Shown here piece after piece: positions 24,003 to 34,994 of a stretch of 64,000 bases of DNA (the first letter of the stretch is position 1; every line of letters begins with the position of its first letter). The notes below the pieces were generated by a model. That model saw only the letters and a list, made by a program, of their open reading frames with translations. It did not search any database and was not told where the DNA came from. The stretch is from contig JAUPFV010000001.1 in assembly GCA_036936605.1 (NCBI GenBank), positions 31,257,900 through 31,321,899 of the forward strand, read 5' to 3'. Both the position numbers and the translations under genes were made by a program. This stretch comes from Limnanthes douglasii subsp. nivea. Taxonomy: Eukaryota; Streptophyta; Magnoliopsida; Brassicales; Limnanthaceae.

Positions 24003-24378
24003 GGCTTAAATCGTTGTCTAGTCCCTCGACTATCACGTTTTCTGTCATTTAGTCCATCGACTAAAAAATCACTGGTGAGGGTCCCTCGACTATCCCATTT
24101 TCTTTCAGTTAGTCCTTCGACTTTAAATTCACCGGATAGGGTCCATGGACTTTGAAAAATCTATAAATTTAGTCCTTGAATCTAAGAAAAAAAACCCTAA
24201 ATCAGGGACTAAATTTATAGATTTTTGCAAAGTCCAGGGACCCTCACCGGTGATTTTAAAGTCGAAGGACTAAATGAAAAAAAAGGGATAGTCGAGGGAC
24301 CCTCACCGGTGATTTTTTAGTCGAGGGACTAAATGAAAGAAAACGTGATAGTCGAGAGACTATTTCCTGATTTAAGTA
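24003..24378. mobile_element. 376-bp fold-back element, 9-bp TSD
   Basis: The two halves are inverted copies made of repeated CTCGACTATC / TTTAGTCC / CACCGGTGAGGGTCC modules and meet near 24190. The target duplication TATTTTATA is at 23994-24002 and 24379-24387, and unit P2 has the empty site. It has no coding capacity. A 9-bp TSD suggests mobilisation by a Mutator-type transposase, which is inference. Confidence 0.8.
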
Positions 24379-24743
24379 TATTTTATACTTTCGGTGGAAA
24401 AATGGCATGTGCTTTTGTCTGATGTTGTTGTACTTTTCAGGTCATTTAGATGATCTTTCTTTCTTTTGCTGTATTTTATACCAAAAATGCTCCTAATTTA
24501 TGTACAATTATATTACTATTTTGTAAACGAAAAATACCCAAAAATATCTTATAAACGTCTCATATAATTTAATGTTTTCTTAAATTTTAGTGAATTTTAA
24601 ACGTTTAATAATAGTTTTTCTTTCTGTTACTATCTTCAAATCCCGTTTTTCCATATCTAAAGTTTCCAATCCAATCTATTGTTTAGTTTTTTAAAAGCCA
24701 ATAATATTAGTGTCTTACTTTAGTGTCAATTATATTCCATTGA

Positions 24744-25457
24744 TATTGTTTAATTACTGTCATGTTCTATTTGGGGTTTTACAAGTGCCTATGATCCTTC
24801 TTTTCTAATTAGTGTCAAAGATCAAGTCTGAATTTCCTTCATTATGTGAGTTTAAGTTTTGGGAATTTAACCCCAATCCAACCCTTTGTCTTCTCGCACT
24901 TTGTATTGGCCCCTCTTTAAATTGTTTGGCTGCAATTGGTCAGCAACTAGAGAGTTTTATTTTGTACGAGTTCCCTCTGGTACTAGTGAACTCAGCCAAC
25001 AAGTAATGTTTATGATTTTGCAACTCATCGTGTTGCGTACTATATGTATTGGTCTCTATTTGTTTGTATCTTATATTTTTCATACTTTTGAATTTCTTCT
25101 TTTATTATATTTTATACTTTTGGTGAAAAAATGATATTACTTTTGTCCGATGTTGTTGCACTTTCCACGTCATTTGTATTTCATACCAAAAAATACTCGT
25201 AATTTATGTACAATGCTACTATTTTGTAAAACGAAAAATCCTAAAATATCTTATAAACATCTCTTATAACGTAATGTTTTTTTTACACAATAAACTTTAG
25301 TGAATTTTAAACCTTAAATAATAGTTTTTCTTTGTGTTACTATCTTCAAATCCCGTTTTTCCATATCTAATGTTTCCAATCCAATCTACTGTTTAGTTTT
25401 TTAAAAGCCAATAATATTAGTGTCTTACTTTAGTGTCAATTATATTCCATTGATACC
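24744..25457 (+). repeat. Local tandem duplication, unit P2
   Basis: This unit of about 714 bp follows P1 directly. It preserves the empty target sites of the MULE and the fold-back element. No coding region is recognised; the open stretches at 24812-25134 are shared with P1 but lack family motifs. Confidence 0.8.
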
Positions 25458-26145
25458 GACAACTTTTCCAAACTCATACTACTCCACATAGTAGTCCACC
25501 TACAAATTACAATAATATAGATGAATTATAACAACCTTATAGACCGAAAAGGAACATCAAAGGGCACTACCATAGGTTCAATGTATCGTACAAGCTGTAT
25601 CGGACCCAATGGCGGGACCAAAACAGAACAACAAAGTCTTTACGATCGAACCATCCTACCCAATGGCTCACACGTGTGGTGGCACCACCTAGTTGTCAGT
25701 GTCTGATTTGAGTGTAAGTAAAACTACGGGACTATGAGTTGCTACTGTAGGATTTTGCCACGTATATTCTGACAATACGATTGGATGGTCTGGATTTGTC
25801 GGACGGGACCCATTTTGAAAACAAGATAAATAATTCAAAATATTGTTCTTGTCTCGCGGGCCTACTCGGATCCTCCCACGGTTTCATTAGCGGGATTGTG
25901 TATTCGAATTTCGATTGGATATGATTTTTTTTTTAAATATATTTGTTTTAACTTTTTGGAGAGCTATGGAGATAAGATTTTAATTTATGAAAATTTATAA
26001 AATAATAGTTTAAATATTGAGTGGAAACATATAGTGACATTAAAAGAATTGTCATGACGATGCAGAAACAAAATCATAAATTTGGTCTCACCAATTTTTT
26101 TTACACTCGTTCATAATTTTTAGAAATTTTTGCAGTAATTAGAAG
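25458..26145. other. No gene recognised
   Basis: A moderately GC-rich patch (25520-25900) followed by AT-rich DNA. There is a 61-codon open stretch at 25521 with no motif. Confidence 0.4.
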
Positions 26146-26385
26146 TGTAGCTGAAGAGTCTAAACAAAAATATGTTTTAATTTTTTTTAAAAGAATTATT
26201 TTTTGATTAGCAAATCAAATATGATTATATCAGATTCGATTGGTTTTTTATATTTTTATTTTATTTTTTAGAATATCTGATTAGGGTTTATGCATGTCTC
26301 ATATACAAAGCATCTCATACCCTAATGTTCAACAATTATTTTTTTGGATAATAAAATTTCACACTTTGTGTTTAAGAGAATTGTG

Positions 26386-27770
26386 TAGGGGTGAGATTCA
26401 GTCAGTTCGGTCGTTTTTTTTTTAAATTTTAAACCAAACCGAAATAATTTGGTTTGTATATTATTAAACCGATTTAGTAATAAAAGAATCGGTTTTTTCG
26501 GTTTTTCGGTTTCGGTCGGTTTTCCGGTCGGTTTGGTTCGGTACGAAAATTATTAGTATCAAATCCATGTTTTTTGGATGAGATAAAAAACATGACCATA
26601 AGTATATGTGCATCGAAAATCCTTGTTTCAAATATCTTATAGAATGATAAATTTTTTGTAAGAAAAGGTTGTTGAAGGATATAGTTTACAGTAAATTTTG
26701 GATGGACTATATTTTTTAAAATTTGGTGGTGGTTTAATTTAATGAAATGCAGATAAGAGAAGTAAGGACAAAAGTGACACTAGTGGCTAGAATGGCAGCA
26801 TCAGTGGCAAACTCTGATTATATTGTTGATTGGGAATTCCAAACTCATGGACTAATCAGAGTTCACGTAAGTTTATATTATTCATATTACTTCGTTCATA
26901 TTAAGAAAAAGGATTATCTTGAATAAGAGATAGGCTATTTTTCCGAATTACCCGATCCTATGGATTAGGGTACCGAACCTTTCATTTTACGTGACCATCT
27001 GTAGATTAGTCAGATTTTCTATGGGTTACGAGTTTAAAATTTCTTTTACAAAAAAACCGAATCCGATCGGTACAAAATATTCTATTAATTAAAATTCAAT
27101 TTTTTCAACTCAGGTTGGACTAAGTGGGATTTTGGTGGTGAAAGGCACAAAATATTCAAATATGTACTCAGTCGATCCCCAAGAATATCTATACGGTACA
27201 CTTCTATCAGAAAACATAATCGGCGTTATCTACTACCACTACGTCACCTTCTATCTCGACATGAAAGTAGACGGGTCGGCCAACTCCTTCGTCAAAGTAA
27301 ACCTCGAGAGACAAGAAACATCACCCAATGAATCCCCTAGAAAAAGCTGCGTGAAAGTTGTACGTACGGTTGCCAAGACAGATAAAGAAGGCCAAGTGAA
27401 ACTCAAGCTTTACGATCCGGCAGAAGGCCAAAAAAATAGTTACAGCCCTTAGGATTTGTACCCACAAACGTGTATAATAAAAGAGTCTTAAATTGTATGT
27501 GTACAACCACTAGGTCAGAGGTGGTCAAAGTGTTTATATCAAATACGGTCTATATATTAACATATACAATGTATTCTCTAGATTCGTTCGGTTAGGTTCA
27601 AATCGATCGGTTAAACCGTACAAACCGAACACCGACCGAATTAAATTCGGTTTAAGAAATTGAAACCGAAACCAAAATCTAGTTTTAAAAAACCGGCCAA
27701 ACCGACCCATTTTGGTTTGGTTTGGTTCGGTCGGTCAGTTCGATTTTTTTTTTGTTTTTGCTCACCCCTA
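26386..27770. mobile_element. Non-autonomous hAT transposon carrying a host gene fragment
   Basis: Terminal inverted repeats are TAGGGGTGAG and CTCACCCCTA. An exact 8-bp target duplication GAATTGTG lies at 26378-26385 and 27771-27778, which is diagnostic for the hAT superfamily. Subterminal regions (26395-26545 and 27590-27750) are packed with CGGTTTGGTTCGG / AACCGAAC-type motifs, the usual binding sites of hAT transposases. Length is 1385 bp. There is no transposase; the interior holds two exons and an intron of a copper amine oxidase gene. Confidence 0.9.
26753..27452 (+). pseudogene. Captured copper amine oxidase gene fragment (two exons)
   Basis: The exon at 26753-26866 follows an AATGCAG acceptor and encodes VRTKVTLVARMAASVANSDY and DWEFQTHGLIRV. 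A GTAAGT donor opens an intron at 26867-27113, which ends CAACTCAG. The second exon, 27114-27452, encodes GLSGILVVKGTKYSN, YGTLLSENIIGVIYYHYVTF and LERQETSPNESPRKS before TAG. These are hallmark stretches of plant primary (copper) amine oxidases, enzymes that oxidise polyamines to aminoaldehydes with H2O2 release. Only the middle of the catalytic domain is present. The TPQ tyrosine and most copper-ligand histidines fall outside it, so it cannot be a functional enzyme. The intron-exon structure shows capture from genomic DNA and not from cDNA. Confidence 0.85.
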
Positions 27771-28079
27771 GAATTGTGTGTTCTTGAAAAATCATGCTTA
27801 AAAAAAGGACGTATTTAACGAACCTCTATACAATAACTACAATGATGATTACTTCATGATGAAAAAGCCTTAGATTACGAAAGAGATAGCCTCGTTGTGA
27901 CCATCGGTATCAATAGATCGATTGTCAACCAAACACGTCATGGTACTACTTTCAATGCACCAGTCTTGTTACTCATGAACTTATTCAAGGTTCCAACCAG
28001 TAACGATCCGATTATCAGAGGTCTCACAGTGGAAGACAAAGATACTACTCTGTGATACTTCTGATTTGTCTTTTGTTAT

Positions 28080-28413
28080 AGGTGAAAACAATCATTTTAT
28101 AAAACTTAATAAAGTAATTTGTAGTGATATTTCGTTAATAGTTGTTGCTGGTCAATAAATTTTTTCTATAAGAAACTACATTATCAGGGTTTTGAAACAT
28201 ATACATTTCTTAACAACATTTTATCAAACGCGCACTCAATTTTTTTTATGTTTATGAGAATGCACGTACACTGCTCAACATTATGCGTGCAAGAAGCCTG
28301 ATCAATTGGTCAACATTGGATTGAACGTACAACCGAATTGGGTTTTATGAGGAAGTTGTGTTTGTGTTTGCAAAAATATATAAGAAACTTTCTGATGAAA
28401 TGTTTAGAGAATA
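28080..28413 (+). pseudogene. PPR-like gene fragment (copy B)
   Basis: Homologous to 8120-8487. It keeps SLINWSTL..TYNRIGFYEEVVFVFAKI-like sequence but has an extra stop (TCAATAA near 28155) and indels that break the frame. It is less well preserved than copy A. Confidence 0.5.
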
Positions 28414-28513
28414 AATAAAGGTGTTTAAGATCTTGGAAGATGGATAAATTGTGTTTCCAACGGAGAAATAAGGTACATTTGATGATGAATTCTTTCCAAC
28501 CACGAGAGGATGA

Positions 28514-28880
28514 TGTAGCTGAGAAGCCCAAACAAAGACCCGTTTTAATTTTAATTTATTTTATTTTGATATTTTGAGAATTTATGTTATTTAGAAAATC
28601 AAATATGATTTCAATAAGATTTGATTGCATTTTATTTTAATATCTTTATTTTATTTGTTAGAATACTTGATTAGGGTTTATGGATGTCTCATATATAAAG
28701 CATCTCATACCCTAATGCTTAGAAATCATTTTTTCAGATAATAAAAATACAAACCTCGTGTCTAAGAGAATCATATGTTCTTGAAATCCTAGATTAAGGT
28801 TTTGTTTATCCTTTGGTTTCTTTTATGGAAGCTTCATCAAGAAGACTCACCCCAATGTCTAGGACTAGATTATATACTTA
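28514..28880 (+). repeat. Copia-type 5' LTR (copy B)
   Basis: Counterpart of 8587-8950: it begins TGTAGCTGAGAAGCCC, has CATATATAAAGC near 28692 and ends with the CATCAAGAAGACTCACCCCAA tail. The right boundary is approximate. Confidence 0.6.
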
Positions 28881-30772
28881 AATTTTAAGAAGATAATTTA
28901 TCGCGACAACCATTAGCACACGGTTAAGGAATTTTTACTAACTTTTCCTTCAATGTGGCAAGTCATTTTTTTTTAGTTACAACAATAAAAAATATATCTA
29001 TTTGAATTTATATATTTTTTATTGTATATGTCTTTTTGTAGGGTTTTTGTTAAATTCTATAAACATGATATTAGGCTAAAATATAAAAACACAACCAATT
29101 AATACTATATAATCTATATAAGTTATCTTTTTTATATATTTATAAAATATGTCTTGCATGCCCCCAAGGGGGTAGCCGAGTTGGTTGAGTATGGTGTGCT
29201 TGTGACCAAAGGTCATGAGTTCAAGTCCCTCTACATACGCTTTCTCGGCTGAGCTTGTCACCTTGTGTGGTTTACCTTCAGGCGTTGGTTTGCAGGCTAT
29301 CGCGTCAGACTGAGGGTTTACCCTGTGCGCATTCATTGCACTCTGAGTAGCGGCTGCGGGTTCCCTCCGAAAAAAAAATTATATCTTACATATTCTTTTT
29401 CTAGTTGTTTGTATCGAAAGTCTAAAAACTTGTTATAATCCGGGAGAAGTTTCCAAAACGTATATGTAATATTGAGACAATGTTTTTTTTAAATCGTATC
29501 AAATACATGTCTCAAATCTACTATTTCATAATAAATTTTCTAGTTACCTTATGATAATCTTCAATCGATATTATTGTAAACTTATTTCAACTATACTAAA
29601 TTAATAATACATATTTTTTTTATCACGTTTGGTAGGAAAAAAACAACAATAGTCACCATTAATTTATGAAGTAATACCTCGTTTTATTGGACTTTATCGA
29701 CATAACAAATCTCACTCGTTGACATCATTGAAATTTCATTACATCATAGATCCCAAATTAGATAATCTTTTAGAGCCTGCTGATAATAATACCAAATAAA
29801 TAAAATATAAAAGATGCAAATGATAAGAAGATGATCTCAAATGTATATAACATAGTCTAATCTTCCTTATATACGGCTTATTTGACATATACACGTTGAC
29901 GCAAAAATATAGCTATATTATCCTCCAAATACATGAGCTATATCTCGTAATTATTCGGTAGAAATAATACTTCTAATTCTTACTATTTTCAATTATGAAT
30001 AATTATCGTACAATTTTTTTTCCAGAAGAGTTACCGTAAAATGATACTTTATAAGTAAAAATGAGTATATTTTATAAAGACAAAAAACATGTAAGTTAAA
30101 AATAATTTTGAACATGAGATGCAGAGAAAGAATGAGATATTCGAATAACATAAATGAAATGGAACCTGAATAAACTAAACCTAAACTTGAATAAAATTCA
30201 TTTGGCACCAAGATAATGAATACATTAGAAAGAAAAACAAAAATTGAGTCTGATGTGGCAAAACGAGTCATTTTGCTCATGATTTCAATATTAAGGAAAA
30301 AATCTGAGAGTATTAATTTTGAGCAAGATATTTTTGTTGCAACGAGTGTGGTCAATTTGATAATCGAAAAGACATACATATAGTAGTATGGTACATGCAT
30401 ATTATTTAAGTTCTCATAAAAAATATTTATTAAAAAATGAAGGAGAATAAGGGCACATAAGAGATGCAAATAAGAACATAAACATATCTAAAGTGGAAAA
30501 AATAGATAATGTTGAGTTAGTATTTGCGAACGAAAAATGTATATTTTTTTCAAACTTATTGTATATTTTAAAAATGAAAAAATACAATATTGTTCGGTGA
30601 TTAATTGGCCAAAGCCATAATTTATTCCATTTACGATCCTGTCAACATTGTTTTTTTCAAAAATTTTAATTTTGTTAAAAAAATGGATATTTTTGTGTGA
30701 ACATAGTTAACTAATGTACTAATGACTGAGTTATTAATAAAGTGAAAAATCTATTTACCTTTCTCTCGTGAT
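28881..30772 (+). mobile_element. Decayed Copia interior, 5' part (copy B)
   Basis: Homologous to 8951-10566. The Gag zinc-knuckle remnant (GTGGCAAAACGAGTCATTTTGC) lies near 30253. It is interrupted by a SINE at 29161-29378 and then by T2 at 30773. Minus-strand open stretches here are shadows of the AT-rich sequence. Confidence 0.65.
29161..29378 (+). mobile_element. tRNA-derived SINE (copy 2), absent from copy A
   Basis: Same family as 19242-19466. Box A is TAGCCGAGTTGG, box B is GAGTTCAAGTCCC, and a short A-tail ends at 29378. It interrupts sequence that is continuous in copy A near 9210-9225. Flanks ATGTCTTGCAT and ATATCTTACAT look like an imperfect target duplication. Confidence 0.85.
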
Positions 30773-31097
30773 TGATGAGTGGATAAATGACTAAAAGTAG
30801 GTGCGTTGGATCTTGGACCTAGGAAGAATATTATAGAGAGAGAAAGTAGAAAGAGAGTATAATATTCCAAAAGAATGTCCCCCCTACCAAGAATAATGGG
30901 TCTCCTTTTATAGTATGGAAAGGTGGACCCATCTATGTTCTTGGTGGGCTTACTTTATTTCTCTTCCAGTCCTTTATAATATACATGATTCACAAATTAT
31001 CCTCTAATAAATGATAAATACTCTAATAGACATTTTAACTTCCTTCCAATCATAATTGTCCCCTCGTTATCATTATTGACGAATTTATCCCTTATCA
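30773..31097 (-). repeat. T2 3' LTR (left)
   Basis: 325 bp; in element orientation it starts TGATAAGGG and ends CACTCATCA. A TATA-like CTATAAAAGGAG lies on the minus strand near 30905-30918. It pairs with 41113-41437. Confidence 0.95.
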
Positions 31098-31111
31098 GTA
31101 GCCCCCCAGTC
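31098..31111 (-). other. T2 polypurine tract
   Basis: The minus strand reads GACTGGGGGGCTAC directly before the 3' LTR. The same 14 bases precede the 3' LTR of E2 at 60498-60511. It primes plus-strand DNA synthesis. Confidence 0.85.
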
Positions 31112-31149
31112 TTCGGGAGCAACGGGAATGAAGACTTTGACGAAGGTAA

Positions 31150-31320
31150 GATCAGACCTTTCTTTCCATCCGATGCCAGATCCTCTGTCTTTATTTGTAG
31201 GTCGGGAGCAGACGCTTTCCTTCCATCTGATGCCAGATCCCCTGTCTTTATTCGTAGGTCGGGAGTAAACGTTTTTCTTCCACCTGATGTCAGATCCCTT
31301 AGGTTCGTATTCGATGGTCA
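31150..31320. repeat. 57-bp tandem repeat, three units, in the T2 3' region
   Basis: The GATGCCAGATCC / GATGTCAGATCC core recurs at 31172, 31229 and 31286. The period of 57 bp is a multiple of three, so an open stretch runs through it. Confidence 0.85.
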
Positions 31321-31623
31321 GGAGGGCTTAGCCCGCACCTCGTTCTTGAGTTGTCTTGGGTCTGCTTCCGCTCCTCCTGAGTGACCTTTATGGGCCTATA
31401 CCGGTCGTTAGGTTTCGAAAAAGTGAACCGGGTTGGTGTAGCCCATCTAGCATCTCTGTCTGAACTAGCTAGCCTACGCCTTCTGTGTTTGTCTGACCAA
31501 AACTGACATGTGTAGACCGACTACTCGAGGCGTGCTTGTTTACACAGCTTCTCGAAAAACCCTTTCGACTTCCCACTGCTTTTCATCGTTTGAACTTCCC
31601 CGTACGTGCAACGGCTAACTGAG

Positions 31624-31642
31624 ATCGCCTATAAGTACCTCA
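31624..31642 (+). promoter_or_regulatory. Probable TATA box of the T2 aORF
   Basis: GCCTATAAGTACC lies about 90 bp upstream of the aORF ATG at 31722, as in T1. A TCTAGAGAGAGAAA leader motif follows in both. Confidence 0.5.
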
Positions 31643-31721
31643 TAAACACACATTGCTCTCAGAAGCGTTCTAGAGAGAGAAATTGATGCCCGGATTTTTC
31701 TAGAGAGATATAGCTTGTTTT

Positions 31722-34238
31722 ATGAGACATAGTTACCTGAAGCGGAAACCAAAACCCAAGAAGAAGAAGCAACCAGTGTTCGGATTTGTGGACTGGGCTA
31801 GCATCGGTGACCGTGCTGAAGAATACCGACGCGCGAGATTAATTTGGAGTTCTAACACCAAACAATTTACACCTGTACCGTAGCCCCACGACCTTGTTAT
31901 TGCTAGTCCGATCCCTGTTGAGTCCTTCACCTTGCCTGAACCATCTGGTGCTCAGACCCCGAAGACTTTTACCATATCTTCTAGCAGCAGCTCTCCACAC
32001 TCCCCCATAGCTCAATTAAACCGCCCGACGCCTTCATCCGTTAACTCTTACGTCGCTGCGCCCCCTTTTCCGTCCCGACGTCGCGGAAAAGCTCAATTTC
32101 TTTCTATGGGAGAAACCAACTCTCCAACTTCTCCGGCGTGAGGTAATTCCCCTGAAATGGTTCAGCTCACTCCCTCCATTCGAGGATACCGCACCGGTAC
32201 TAACACAGCTGCGACTTTTTTAGGTCTTAATAAGCGGCCTCTGACTCCCGCAAAAATGGATCCCGAACACGCCCGTCGACAACAAGACGAGGCTCATCAG
32301 ACCCCAACTGGCAGCAGTTGTAACCCTGCCGACCATGTCGTTCGAGAATCCGACCCGGGCGCAGCCAATACCCTCAGTTCTGACAAAATACCGGTAGTGA
32401 ATACCGAGGAGTCGGAGGTGGACGCCCTGCCTGTTGGAGACGGTGCTGCTGCTGACAATACCACTGCCCCTCCCGTGGAGCCACTTCCCGAGGAGATAGA
32501 GGCGGTGATTACCACTACTTATCACCGCTGGTTGCCCGCAGATATGTCATCTCTCTGTTTGAAGGTAAGTATCTCTACTTTTCTGCTACGGAACAAGAAG
32601 AGCTGCTGGTTCGGTGGGGCATCCCAGAGTGCGTCACTGTTAGGTTTCCAGTCCCTAGGGAAACCCCTGTACATGTTCGGTCACGAGAAATCGTGGTTTT
32701 TACCGAACTATTCAACTGGGGCCTCAGGTTCCCCCTGGACCCTGAAATTGTTATGTATTTCAGAACCCTGCAGATCTGTTCTTCTCAACTGACGCCCAAT
32801 ACCTGGTACACGCTGATGTCCTGCATAATGGTCTCGCGCCTTTCAGGTCAGGTTATGCCCATGGAGGAATACATAGCCATGCCCGGGCTGTCCAAATCTC
32901 ACAAGTCGCATTTCTTCTATTCTTCTCTAGCAAACACATGGAAGATAGTGAACGACTTTCTTGAGGGCAATAAGGGCTGGAAGCATCGCTTCATCTTTTT
33001 AAGTGGTTGTTGGGAAAATGGCCGCCCTTATAGCCCAGAGAACCCGAGGCTACTATTGCGGACATAGGTTCCTGATGGTAAGCTTCTCGTTTTTTTTAAA
33101 TCCGAACCTTTGTGTAGTGTCGAAGGAGTTCGTCCAGAGGCTGAATAAGGACTACTTCAAAGCGGGCAAGGTTACCTTCCAAGTGTTGAAGGATTATGCC
33201 AAAAAGCACTAGGGTCGGGCGATGCACCGTGCCTTCAAGAACACTAATCTGATCATGAGAAACCTTTGGCGTTTCTCATCGGAAGTGCTAACAATCGAGC
33301 AGCTGCGTCAGCCCCCGAGTATGGAGGACTTGATCGCAAAGACGGAAACACCTGATGCGCACCTATTTCTTCCGAAGCGCAACAAGGCGCCTAGTAAGCG
33401 CCCAAAATCCGACGATAAGGTCGAACAAGACAACACCGGGGCTGAAGAGGTGGGTGCTCAGGTGCACCAGGATGAAGCTGCTACTGAGGGTGATGAAGCC
33501 CCGCTGACCAAGGAGCTGGCTTTGAAGCGGAAGGGAAAGACCGATGCAGAGGGGGCTCACGCGGGTGTTGAAAATGCTACCGTTCCCGAGCTCTTTGATC
33601 AGTATGAGGGGGTTAAGGGTGGTTCAAAGTCGGCCCCCGTGGTGGTGATCGTCGATGATGTGAGCCCCTCGAAGGATTCGAAACCTGTTGTGGCGTCGTC
33701 GAGTGGCACGAAGCTTCCGGTGCTGTCTGTGCCCGGGAGTCCGCACACTTTCCCGCTGCAGATAACTGATGGACTGGCCCTTTCCTTGTACAACATTCTT
33801 GTACCCTTGGCCATGAAAGAGCGTCGGGCGGTGGAGTTGGGCCAGAAGCTATCGGGCGTAGAGGCTAGGGTTGCTAGCCTGGAAGAGGAGGTGCGGAAGG
33901 CTAAAGCTGCTCAGGAACTAGCAGAGGAACAACTTAAGGAGGCCAAAGGAGCCATGGAACAAACCAAGAAGGCCATGGAAGATCGTGCCGCGGGCTTGAC
34001 GCGGGAGATCACTGAGTTGAAGACTGCGAACACTGTCTTTGCTGAAAAATGCAAGAAGTGGATGGAGAAGGAAACCGCCGAGGCCAAGGTCGCGCACGTG
34101 CTGTCCTTTCATCAACGCTTTCTAGACCTTCCCCTCGGGTCGATGTGGCTGGACGTTCTGGAGGAAGACCGCCCCTCTGATGTTGTTTGCAAAGACGACG
34201 AGTCAGACGACACCGGGTCGGATGAAGTTGATGCGTGA
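31722..34238 (+). pseudogene. T2 antisense extra ORF (aORF)
   Basis: The ATG at 31722 opens a basic, NLS-like N-terminus (KRKPKPKKKKQP) and the motif VFGFVDWASIGDRAEEYRR. The core is TELFNWGLRFPLDPEIV..SSQLTPNTWYTL near 32700-32820. After a probable 40-bp intron (33078-33117) comes a lysine-rich linker, then a long Glu/Lys/Ala coiled coil (about 33800-34100) and an acidic tail ending at 34238. Breaks: TAG near 31881 (Gln in T1), TGA at 32142, a frameshift near 32540, TAG at 33065 (Trp in T1) and TAG at 33210 (Trp in T1). The core resembles the Transposase_28-like family; the role is unknown. The transcript would converge on pol. Confidence 0.8.
33078..33117 (+). other. Probable short intron in the T2 aORF
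   Basis: GATG|GTAAGC opens and TTTGTGTAG|TGTCGAAG closes it. Joining gives the conserved PDVSKEF, where T1 (1922-1970) gives PDVSKGF. At 40 bp it is shorter than usual plant introns, so splicing efficiency is doubtful. Confidence 0.5.
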
Positions 34239-34470
34239 TGCCCGATGCCCTCAGTTTTTTTTTTGTATTTTGTTGTTTGTAAGACCTGTCAGTGTGGGGA
34301 CTGCGGAGTCCCCCATATAATCCTTCCTCTGTAAAGCAATCTTCAGGCAATCAATATTTCATGCACACTTATATTTTATGGGGTGTGTTGTTTTTTTTAC
34401 TGGTTTTATACATGCATGGTAGGGTCGGAAATTTGAGATGTAAAAGTTTACACACATAATATGGGAAATG

Positions 34471-34994
34471 TTCCCGTAGGATCGGAAATTTAGGATATAG
34501 ATCAGTTCAGAAATTGAAAAACCCATAAAGGTTTTGTAGATCAATATAATATTGAAATTTTTCCCGCAGGGTCGGGAATTTAAAATGTAGATCAGTTCGA
34601 AAATCGAAAAACCCATAAAGATTCTGTAGATCAATGTAATATTGAAATTTTTCCCGTAGGGCCGGAAATTTAAAATGTAGATCAGTTCGAAAACTGAAAA
34701 ACCCATAAAGGTTCTGTAGATCAATGTAATATTAAAAATTTTCCCGTAGGGTTGGGAATTTAAAATGTAGATCAGTTCGAAAACTGAAAAATCCATAAAG
34801 GTTCCGTAGATCAATGCAATATTGAAATTTTTCCCGTAGGGTCGGGAATTTAAAATGTAGATCAGTTCGAAAACTGAAAAACCCATAAAGGTTCCGTAGA
34901 TCAATGTAATATTGAAATTTTTCCCTTAGGGTCGGGAATTTAAAATGTAGATCAGTTCGAAAACTGAAAAACCCATAAAGGTTCTGTAGAACAA
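34471..34994. repeat. 90-bp tandem repeat, about 5.8 units
   Basis: TTCCCGTAGG-type unit starts lie at 34471, 34561, 34651, 34741, 34831 and 34921, an exact 90-bp period. It sits between the 3' ends of the convergent aORF and pol. The period equals 30 codons and the minus strand is open through several units, but no start or family supports a gene. It may separate or terminate the converging transcripts (inference). T1 lost this region by deletion. Confidence 0.9.

Larger units (their letters stand above)
22020..24743 (+). repeat. Local tandem duplication, unit P1 (with two insertions)
   Basis: The pieces 22020-22386, 23979-24002 and 24379-24743 together align with unit P2 at 24744-25457. 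Shared landmarks are GTCATGTTCTATTTGGGGTTTTA, CTTTGTATTGRCCC and CCCGTTTTTCCATATCTAA. P1 was split by a MULE (22387-23978) and a fold-back element (24003-24378); P2 has neither. The source sequence is unidentified. Confidence 0.8.
26146..27788 (+). repeat. Partial Copia LTR split by a hAT element
   Basis: 26146-26385 plus 27771-27788 align with the first ~265 bp of the Copia LTRs at 8587 and 28514: TGTAGCTGAAGAG, ATTAGGGTTTATGCATGTCTC and CACACTTTGTGT, then TTCTTGAAA. The tail of the LTR is missing. It continues directly into the PPR-bearing segment of copy B. Confidence 0.65.

Noticed and set aside
27132..27452. Functional amine oxidase gene
   Set aside because: Only two partial exons are present inside a hAT element, with no start, no TPQ region and an early stop.
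29169..29240. tRNA gene-like head with A and B boxes (also on the minus strand at about 19390-19460)
   Set aside because: It cannot fold a full cloverleaf with a paired acceptor stem. It is followed by a SINE body, A-tail and target duplication, so it is a SINE head.
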